Below the pieces are notes generated by a model. It made no database searches. It worked only from the letters and a program-made list of their open reading frames with translations, and was not told the DNA's origin. Of a stretch of DNA of 54,457 nt, positions 49,102 to 54,457 are shown in pieces. This stretch comes from an uncultured Oscillospiraceae bacterium (GTDB lineage: Bacteria; Bacillota; Clostridia; Oscillospirales; Oscillospiraceae), in NCBI GenBank assembly GCA_934591705.1, contig CAKTPM010000012.1, positions 1 to 54,457 on the forward strand, in the 5' to 3' direction. Position numbers and translations under genes: made by a program. Numbering within the stretch: the stretch's first letter is position 1; each line of letters begins with the position of its first letter.

Positions 49102-50289
49102 TTACAGAATAAATGGCCGCTTGCCGCTCTGGAGGTCCTTCCACAGGGGGGACATGCTCCGCAGATAGTCCACGATCTGGGGCACCGCCTCCAGCACGGC
49201 CTCTACCTCCTCCGGGGTGTTCCACTCGCACATGCTCAGGCGCAGCGACCCGTGGGCCACCTCATGGGGCCGCCCGATGGCCAAAAGCACATGGCTGGGA
49301 TCCAGAGAGCCGGAGGTGCAGGCGCTGCCGGAGCTGGCGCAGATGCCCCTTTGATCCAGCAGGAGCAGCAGGATCTCGCCCTCGACGCCCTCGAAGCAGA
49401 AGTTCACATTCCCCGGCAGGCGATGCACCGTGTCGCCGTTGAGGGCGCTGTGGGGGATTTGGGAGAGCCCCGCGATGAGCTTGTCCCGCAGGGCGCTGAC
49501 CTTGGCGGCGTTCTCCTCCATGTGCTCGCAGGCCTCCTTGAGGGCGGCGGCCATGCCCACGATGCCGGGGATGTTCTCCGTGCCGGCCCGCTTCCCCCGC
49601 TCCTGAGCGCCGCCCTCAATGAGGGTCGCCAGGGGGATGCCCTGCCGGACATAGAGGGCGCCCACTCCCTTGGGGCCGTGGAACTTATGGCCGGAGAGGG
49701 AGAGCATATCGATGTGCTGGGCGTTCACATCGATGGGCAGATGCCCGGCGGCCTGCACGGCGTCCGTGTGGAACAGCACGCCCTTCTCCCGGCACACCGC
49801 GCCGATGTCCGCAATGGGCATCACCGAGCCGATCTCGTTGTTGGCGTACATCACGGTGACCAGGGCCGTATCCTCCCGGATGGCGTTTTTCACCTGCTCC
49901 GCTGTCACGGTCCCTTGGCTTCCCACATCCAGAAGCTCCACCTCAAAGCCCTCCTTCTCCAGCTTCCGGAGGGTGTGGAGCACGGCGTGGTGCTCGAAGC
50001 GGGTGGAGATAATGTGCTTTTTCCCCTTGCGCTCGCCGAGACGGGCGGCGGAGAGAATGGCTTGGTTGTCCGCCTCGCTGCCGCCGGAGGTGAAGGTGAT
50101 CTCCCGATAGCTGCACCCCAGGCAGGCACCCAGCGTTTCCCGGGCCGTCATCAGCGCGGCGGCCGCCTGCTGCCCTACCGAATGCAGACTGGAGGGATTT
50201 CCGTAGTTTTCCTGAAAGCAGGGCAGCATTGCCCGCAGAGCCCCGTCACTCACCGCCGTGGTGGCGGCGTTGTCCATATAGATCGTCAT
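49102..50289 (-). CDS. nifS: Cysteine desulfurase, NifS/IscS type
   Basis: PLP enzyme that takes sulfur from cysteine for iron-sulfur cluster assembly; 395 residues. I chose ATG 50289 (MTIYMDNAATTAVSD), after AAAGGAGCGGCACT. The PLP Lys202 is in SGHKFHGPKG, the catalytic Cys324 is in GSACTSGS, and the PLP-phosphate motif TSGGSEADN is kept. It forms an operon with nifU. The promoter carries the same ACTATGT half-sites as the rrf2 promoter. Confidence 0.96.
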   Translation of the reverse strand: MTIYMDNAATTAVSDGALRAMLPCFQENYGNPSSLHSVGQQAAAALMTARETLGACLGCSYREITFTSGGSEADNQAILSAARLGERKGKKHIISTRFEHHAVLHTLRKLEKEGFEVELLDVGSQGTVTAEQVKNAIREDTALVTVMYANNEIGSVMPIADIGAVCREKGVLFHTDAVQAAGHLPIDVNAQHIDMLSLSGHKFHGPKGVGALYVRQGIPLATLIEGGAQERGKRAGTENIPGIVGMAAALKEACEHMEENAAKVSALRDKLIAGLSQIPHSALNGDTVHRLPGNVNFCFEGVEGEILLLLLDQRGICASSGSACTSGSLDPSHVLLAIGRPHEVAHGSLRLSMCEWNTPEEVEAVLEAVPQIVDYLRSMSPLWKDLQSGKRPFIL

Positions 50290-50316
50290 AGTGCCGCTCC
50301 TTTTACCTATTAGTTT

Positions 50317-50357
50317 ACTATGTTTATAGTTGTACACCATAACACATAGTTTGTCAA
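50317..50357 (-). promoter_or_regulatory. Promoter of nifS-nifU with Rrf2-type half-sites
   Basis: On the minus strand TTGACA (50352-50357) and TACAAC (50329-50334) are 17 bases apart. ACATAGT (50344-50350) abuts the -35 box, and ACTATGTTTATAGT (50317-50330) overlaps the -10 box and start site, a layout suited to repression. Confidence 0.72.
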
Positions 50358-50368
50358 TAGGTTTTTAG

Positions 50369-50402
50369 AAAAAAGTGTTCCGCTCCCGGTAGGGAGCGGA
50401 AC
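50369..50402 (-). terminator. Terminator of rrf2
   Basis: GTTCCGCTCCC, loop of 4, GGGAGCGGAAC (50377-50402), followed on the minus strand by ACTTTTTT. It separates rrf2 from nifSU. Confidence 0.87.
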
Positions 50403-50408
50403 GGAAGG

Positions 50409-50834
50409 TCATAGCGCGCAATCCTCCCCTGCCTGGGCCATAAGATCCCGGAGGGTCACGCTGTCCAGATATTCGTTGATGCGCCGGTCCAGCTCCTGCC
50501 ACAGAGGCAGTGTAGCGCAGCAGTCGCACCGGGGACAGGGGTTCGACTCCCCTTCCAAGCAGGCCACCGGGGCCAAGGTACCCTCCGTCAGCCGCAGAAT
50601 CTCCCCCACTGAATATTGCTCCACCGGGCGCAGCAGGCGGTAGCCGCCGTTTTTACCCCGCAGGCCCTCCACCAGATGCGCCTTTACCAAAACGGAGATG
50701 ATGCTCTCCAGATACTTCTCGGATATCTCCTGCCGCTGGGCGATGACCGGCAGCGAAAGCCACTCCCCCGCCGGGCAGTGCCCCAGCTCCAGCATGATGC
50801 GCAGGGCATAGCGCCCCTTTGTAGATACCAGCAT
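50409..50834 (-). CDS. Rrf2/IscR-family transcriptional regulator
   Basis: Winged-helix regulator of 141 residues, probably an iron-sulfur sensor. The N-terminal HTH reads MLVSTKGRYALRIMLELG and ISEKYLESIISVL. The wing is GLRGKNGGYRL. Five cysteines cluster at 92, 100, 103, 105 and 106, where IscR has its three [2Fe-2S] ligands. AAGGAGGGATCGCC precedes the ATG. It lies directly upstream of nifSU, and matching palindromes at both promoters support autorepression and control of cluster assembly. Confidence 0.92.
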   Translation of the reverse strand: MLVSTKGRYALRIMLELGHCPAGEWLSLPVIAQRQEISEKYLESIISVLVKAHLVEGLRGKNGGYRLLRPVEQYSVGEILRLTEGTLAPVACLEGESNPCPRCDCCATLPLWQELDRRINEYLDSVTLRDLMAQAGEDCAL

Positions 50835-50856
50835 GGCGATCCCTCCTTTTTATCAT

Positions 50857-50890
50857 AACATAGTATACCACTATGTTTACTTGAAAGCAA
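50857..50890 (-). promoter_or_regulatory. Promoter and palindromic operator of rrf2
   Basis: TTGCTT (50885-50890) and TATACT (50862-50867) are 17 bases apart on the minus strand. A perfect 8-bp inverted repeat, AACATAGT-N5-ACTATGTT (50857-50877), covers the -10 box. Confidence 0.82.
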
Positions 50891-50893
50891 GAG

Positions 50894-50924
50894 AAAAGAC
50901 CTGCCCCGCGGGGCAGGTCTTTTT
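50894..50924 (-). terminator. Terminator of ygfK
   Basis: AAAAGACCTGCCCC, loop GC, GGGGCAGGTCTTTT, about 30 bases past the ygfK stop; symmetric, so usable in both directions. Confidence 0.9.
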
Positions 50925-50956
50925 CTATGGGTTTTGGGGGTGACTCTCAGGCGAGC

Positions 50957-53914
50957 TCAGGCAAAGAGGTAGCCATACTTGTCGCGGAGGGTGACGATGA
51001 GCACCTCCAGATCCTCGGGCAGGCCGTTGGCGGGGTCGGCCAGGTCGTAGTCCTTGGGGTCGCCGAAGGTGCGCACCCGGATCTTGTCGCCGCCCAGGAA
51101 CAGTACGCCCGCGTTGGCGGAGTCCGCCATGTCCTCAGCGGTCTGGAAGAGGGTGAACTTATCGTGGCAGGGCTCGGAGGCATAGGGGCAGAACTGGGTG
51201 CAGTTGCCGCACTCGTTGCACATCTTGTCCACATGAATGATCTGATGGGTGCCGTCCTCCAGCTCGATGGCCACATTGGCCCGGTTGGGGCAGGAATCCA
51301 CGCAGTTCTCGCACACGGTGGAGCACTGCAGGCAGCGGTCGCCCTCGTGGCAGGCGCAGCACTCGCTCATCTTCAGCGTGCCCTTCTTGGCCACGGCGTC
51401 GGGGATGGTGACATAGGCCTCCAGGGGGATCTCGTAGACATAGTCCTCACCGATGACCTCCTCGGCAAAGGCCATGGCGTCGGCGATGCCCTCCACCACG
51501 GTGGCGGGGCCCCGGGTGGCGTCACCGGCGGCGTACACGCCCTCGATGTTGGTGCGGAAGGCGGGGCGGCCCTTCTTGTCCACCTCGATGCCGTTGGCGG
51601 CCATGAGGGCATCGTCCACCTGCTCGCCGATAGCGGAGATGACCAGGTCGCAGGGGAGCTCGAAGAATTCCCCGCTGCCCACAGGGCTGCGGCGGCCGGA
51701 GGCGTCGGGTGCGCCGAGCACCATCTTCTCACAGGTGAGAACGCCGCCTGCGTGCTTCACGGGAGCCGCCAGCTCAGCGAACTCCACGCCGTCCTGCAGG
51801 GCCAGGGCCAGCTCGTGCTCATCGGCGGGCATGTACTTCTTGGTGCGGCGATAGACGATGGTGGAATGTGCCGCGCCGCTGCGCTTGGCCAGGCGGGCAG
51901 CGTCCATGGCGGTGTTGCCTGCGCCGACCACCACCACATTGCCCTTTACGGCGATGTTCCCGGCCTTGACGCCCTTCATCCACTGAATGGCACCGGCCAC
52001 ATCGCCCTGGATGCCCAGCTCACCGGCCTTCCAGGCGCCCACGGCAAAGAGGATGTGGGTATAGCCCAGCTTTTTCAGCTCCGCCACGGAGGGGGCCGGG
52101 GCGCCGCACTTGACCTCCACGCCGAAGCGCAGCATCATGTCGATGTCCTTCTGGATGGTCTCGTTGGCGATACGGAAGCCGGGGATCACATGGCGGGGCA
52201 CGCCGCCCAGGCAGTCCTCCCGCTCAAAGACGGTCACGGCGATGCCGCTGCGGGCCAGGAAGGTGGCGGCGGCGATACCGGTGGGGCCGCCGCCGATGAT
52301 GGCGGCCTTCTTGCCGGGCTTCTTCTCCGTGGGATGCAGGGAGGCCATCAGGGCGTTATAGCCCTTCTTGGCGGCCACCAGCTTGGTATCCCGGATGCGG
52401 ACAGACTCGTCATAGAAGTTCCGGGAGCACTTGTTCTGGCAGCGGTGGGCACAGATGGTGCCGGTGATGAAGGGCAGAGGGTTGCGCTCACAGATGAGCT
52501 TCAGCGCCGGGCCGTAGAGGCCCTTGCGCACCAGCTCCATGTACTCGGGGATGTCCTGCTCGATGGGGCAGCCGCCCTGGCAGGGAGCGGTGAAGCAGTC
52601 GATCCAGGGGACATTCTTCTCGCTCTTCCGGGTGGGCAGGGGCTTGATGGGCTTGACATGGTGATAATCCGTGTGGGAGGCGGCGGAGAGGGCGCAGATC
52701 TTCTCGGTGTCGGTGCCGGCAAAGGCCTTGTAGGGCATTGGCTCCACCTTCTCCACCATCTGCAGCAGGCGGTTGTAGCCGCCGGGCTTCAGGATGGTGG
52801 TGGCCACGGTGATGGGCCAGATGCCCGCGTCAAAGAGCTTGTCGCAGTTGAAGAACTCCGCGCCGCCGGCGAAGGAAATGCGCATCTTGCCCCGGAACTG
52901 GCGGGAGATGCGGTGGCACATCTCGATGGTCAGGGGGAAGAGACTGCGGCCGGACATGTACATCTCGTTATTGGGAAGCTCGCCCCGGGTGGTGTCCACG
53001 GGGAAGGTGTTGGAGAGCTTGAGGCCGAACTCCAGGCCGTTCTTGTCAGCCAGGGCCTGCAGGCGCTGGAACATGGGCACGGCGTCAGCCCACTGGAGGT
53101 CCTCGTTGAAGTGGTGCTCATCGAAAACGATGTAGTCATAGCCCATGGAGTCCAGGGTGCGGCGGGCGGTCTCATAGCCCAGGATGGTGGGGTTGCACTT
53201 CACGAAGGTGTGCAGGTGCTTCTCGCTGATGAGGTAGGAGGCGATGCGCTCGATCTCGTCGGGAGGGCAGCCGTGGAGGGTGGAGACGGTGACAGAGCCG
53301 GACACACGGGGAGAGATGGCGTCGATATATGCGCTCTCGGCGGGGAAGAATTCCTTCAAAACCGCCTTGCACTCGCCGAAGATGGCGGTTTTCGTGGCGT
53401 CCATCATGCCGTTGAGATAGGTATCCACCTTCTCACCCTTGATGCCCTCTAAGTCATAGCCCACGGACATATTGAACACAAAGCCGTCGGGGTCACCGAG
53501 ACCGTAGACCTTGGAGAGCACCTTCAGGGCGCACCATGCCTTGATGTATTCATCCATGGCCTGGGGCACGGTCAGCTCCGTGGACCACTCCTGGTTATAG
53601 CCCTCGTCGGCAGCCAGGATGCAGGGGCGGGGCACGCAGTCGGCCAGCTCCTTGCCGTCCATCTTCTGGACGGTCTTCACCTCGAAGAAGCGGGCGCCGG
53701 CGAAGTAGGCGGCGATGATGTTTTGCGCCAGCTGGCTGTTGGGGCCGGCGGCGGGGCCAAAGGGCGTTTCAATGCGCTCGCCGAAGATAGGCAGAGATTT
53801 GCCCGTGGCCTTATAGGCCTTGTGAACGCCGAAGATCTCGCCGGTCATGGCGTATTCGGTGGTGATCCAGTTCATCAAGGATTTGAAAGGAATGGGATAC
53901 ATTTTTTCAGACAT
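50957..53914 (-). CDS. ygfK: YgfK-like iron-sulfur flavoprotein oxidoreductase
   Basis: Large redox protein of 985 residues, close to E. coli YgfK (about 1030). The N-terminal ~430 residues look like a dihydroorotate-dehydrogenase-type barrel (TPFGPAAGPNSQLAQNII; STLHGCPPDEIERIASYL). Then come a GltD Cys-rich domain (FTAPCQGGCPIEQDIPEYM; CAHRCQNKCSRNF), FAD (AAIIGGGPTGIAAATFLA) and NAD(P) (NVVVVGAGNTAMDAARLA) motifs, and two C-terminal ferredoxin clusters (CVDSCPN; CNECGNCTQFCPY). These modules also make up dihydropyrimidine dehydrogenase, in another order. Databases call it a putative selenate reductase subunit, but it lies in purine/urate degradation clusters. Here it follows ssnA. Confidence 0.92.
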   Translation of the reverse strand: MSEKMYPIPFKSLMNWITTEYAMTGEIFGVHKAYKATGKSLPIFGERIETPFGPAAGPNSQLAQNIIAAYFAGARFFEVKTVQKMDGKELADCVPRPCILAADEGYNQEWSTELTVPQAMDEYIKAWCALKVLSKVYGLGDPDGFVFNMSVGYDLEGIKGEKVDTYLNGMMDATKTAIFGECKAVLKEFFPAESAYIDAISPRVSGSVTVSTLHGCPPDEIERIASYLISEKHLHTFVKCNPTILGYETARRTLDSMGYDYIVFDEHHFNEDLQWADAVPMFQRLQALADKNGLEFGLKLSNTFPVDTTRGELPNNEMYMSGRSLFPLTIEMCHRISRQFRGKMRISFAGGAEFFNCDKLFDAGIWPITVATTILKPGGYNRLLQMVEKVEPMPYKAFAGTDTEKICALSAASHTDYHHVKPIKPLPTRKSEKNVPWIDCFTAPCQGGCPIEQDIPEYMELVRKGLYGPALKLICERNPLPFITGTICAHRCQNKCSRNFYDESVRIRDTKLVAAKKGYNALMASLHPTEKKPGKKAAIIGGGPTGIAAATFLARSGIAVTVFEREDCLGGVPRHVIPGFRIANETIQKDIDMMLRFGVEVKCGAPAPSVAELKKLGYTHILFAVGAWKAGELGIQGDVAGAIQWMKGVKAGNIAVKGNVVVVGAGNTAMDAARLAKRSGAAHSTIVYRRTKKYMPADEHELALALQDGVEFAELAAPVKHAGGVLTCEKMVLGAPDASGRRSPVGSGEFFELPCDLVISAIGEQVDDALMAANGIEVDKKGRPAFRTNIEGVYAAGDATRGPATVVEGIADAMAFAEEVIGEDYVYEIPLEAYVTIPDAVAKKGTLKMSECCACHEGDRCLQCSTVCENCVDSCPNRANVAIELEDGTHQIIHVDKMCNECGNCTQFCPYASEPCHDKFTLFQTAEDMADSANAGVLFLGGDKIRVRTFGDPKDYDLADPANGLPEDLEVLIVTLRDKYGYLFA

Positions 53915-54076
53915 CGTAGTTCCTCCTTGCGGTTATGTTTCAAATCATTCAATCATTTTTGCCGCGACCTGCGCGTGGCAAAAATTCATCGGCCCAGCCG
54001 CCTGGGGCGGCGACACCAGTGACCGATGTCAGCTGGTGGGGGATCTAAAGGGGGGATGTATCCCCCCTTTAGGGGC
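53915..54076 (-). other. Highly structured ssnA-ygfK intergenic element
   Basis: This 162-base gap holds several perfect stems: ATTTTTGCC/GGCAAAAAT (53955-53963, 53977-53985), CATCGG/CCGATG, GCCGCC/GGCGGC, CACCAG/CTGGTG (about 53987-54039), and CTAAAGGGGGGA/TCCCCCCTTTAG (54045-54072). None is followed by a clear T-run on the minus strand. It could be a leader RNA of ygfK, an mRNA-processing element or a dispersed repeat. A ribosome site (AAGGAGG) ends the gap. Confidence 0.6.
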
Positions 54077-54457
54077 TTAATAGGTGCGGTGGTTCAGATC
54101 GCCCCAGAGCTTTTTGGCGGCCTCCAGGATGTGGGCGTTCTCGGCCTCCTCGTCGATGCCCACAAGCACACGGTCGAGCATAAGGGTCTTGCCGGCGGCG
54201 ATGGTGGTCTGGCACTGGCGGCCGGTCATGCCGAAGATCATGTGCCCGTCGATATTCTCATCGGAGAAGGGGGTGAACGGCTTATAATCCATCACGATAA
54301 TATCCGCCGCGGCGCCGGCCTTCAGCACGCCCAGCTCATCGGGGAAGTACCGCGCGCCGATCTTGGCGTTGTTGCGGAAGAGCATATCCGTGACCTCGCA
54401 CCAGCCCACATTGGGCAGGCAGTTCTGGCTGCGCTGGGAGCACAGGGCCACCTTCAG
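54077..54457 (-). CDS. ssnA: SsnA-like putative aminohydrolase (N-terminal part outside window)
   Basis: C-terminal 126 residues of an amidohydrolase-superfamily enzyme; the frame is open to the window edge. The segment FPDELGVLKAGAAADIIVMD is the typical rejoining of the beta-sandwich after the barrel (the GxLxxGxxADLVVxD pattern). The following GHMIFGMTGRQCQTTIAAGK resembles SsnA. In E. coli and Clostridia ssnA is next to ygfK in purine-catabolism clusters, which supports the name. The metal-binding motifs lie beyond the window. Confidence 0.85.
   Translation of the reverse strand: MKVALCSQRSQNCLPNVGWCEVTDMLFRNNAKIGARYFPDELGVLKAGAAADIIVMDYKPFTPFSDENIDGHMIFGMTGRQCQTTIAAGKTLMLDRVLVGIDEEAENAHILEAAKKLWGDLNHRTY

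Noticed and set aside
49252..50313. A 353-codon antisense frame over nifS
   Set aside because: nifS on the minus strand has all catalytic motifs; the frame opposite has no initiation site.
50537..50556. tRNA T-arm-like sequence GGGGTTCGACTCCCC
   Set aside because: It lies inside the rrf2 coding region over its Cys cluster, and no acceptor or anticodon arms surround it.
50927..53452. An 841-codon open frame antisense to ygfK
   Set aside because: It is a shadow of a clearly conserved gene; its product is repetitive Gly/Ala/Val/Leu with no motif.
50957..53914. Selenate reductase function for YgfK
   Set aside because: The name is historical. The sequence shows flavin, NAD(P) and iron-sulfur modules but no molybdopterin domain and no in-frame selenocysteine codon.
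1..54457. CRISPR array, insertion sequence, prophage or integrative element
   Set aside because: No regularly spaced repeats, transposase, integrase, phage structural or conjugation genes were seen, and the gene content is mainly chromosomal core.

Overview
The window comes from a GC-rich, anaerobic, Gram-positive-type bacterium, most likely a high-GC Clostridia member of the Oscillospiraceae type. This placement is inferred from gene content and is not proven. Supporting features are strong AGGAGG ribosome sites, several TTG and GTG starts, sigma-A promoters (TTGACA-17-TATAAT), ireB, an L10 leader of the Firmicute kind, a DUF1836 protein, an [FeFe] hydrogenase and a YgfK/SsnA pair. I saw no tRNA, rRNA, CRISPR array, insertion sequence or prophage. 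Most of the window is densely packed chromosomal core.

Layout. 1-1944: 3' part of pheT. 2206-7370: a MacB-type tripartite ABC efflux operon with two adaptor proteins and a palindromic operator at its start site. 7398-7702: ireB alone. 7739-8695 (-): PAP2 phosphatase. 8868-12192 (-): rpmG-secE-nusG-rplK-rplA, then rplJ-rplL behind their own consensus promoter and L10 leader/attenuator; rpoBC does not follow. 12462-15088: ruvX, a HI0933-family flavoprotein and an EamA transporter. 15157-16368 (-): pfkA and a small acidic protein. 16538-16801: an unknown 87-residue protein.

17079-26118 is a ten-gene, translationally coupled cluster of Mrp/Mbh-type cation-antiporter subunits. Its order matches the membrane arm of archaeal Mbh (A-B-C-D-EF-G-H), followed by three more MrpD-like proteins, with no hydrogenase arm. 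A TrkH potassium channel (-) and a two-gene [FeFe]-hydrogenase operon follow (28084-31649). In that operon a GltD-like flavoprotein with a NuoF-type iron-sulfur domain is paired with a four-domain HydA. A plausible link, not shown by sequence, is redox and hydrogen metabolism coupled to Na+/H+/K+ homeostasis.

31857-39515 is the most unusual region. An ECF sigma factor is co-transcribed with a small two-helix membrane protein, a multi-helix membrane protein and a PrsW-like intramembrane protease. After a terminator come a second small two-helix protein and a 1673-residue membrane-anchored surface protein with FN3-like and InlB-type repeats. This looks like a self-contained envelope-signalling module.

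39781-47111: a Crp/Fnr regulator, murA, walJ-like hydrolase, rlmH, a DUF2007-like protein, a phosphosugar mutase and a lipoprotein 5'-nucleotidase. 47178-48611: divergent SGNH hydrolase and DUF1836 regulator. 48653-50834 (-): rrf2 regulator, nifS and nifU, with matching ACTATGT operators at both promoters. 50957-54457 (-): ygfK and the end of ssnA, genes typical of anaerobic purine-degradation clusters, separated by a strongly structured intergenic element.
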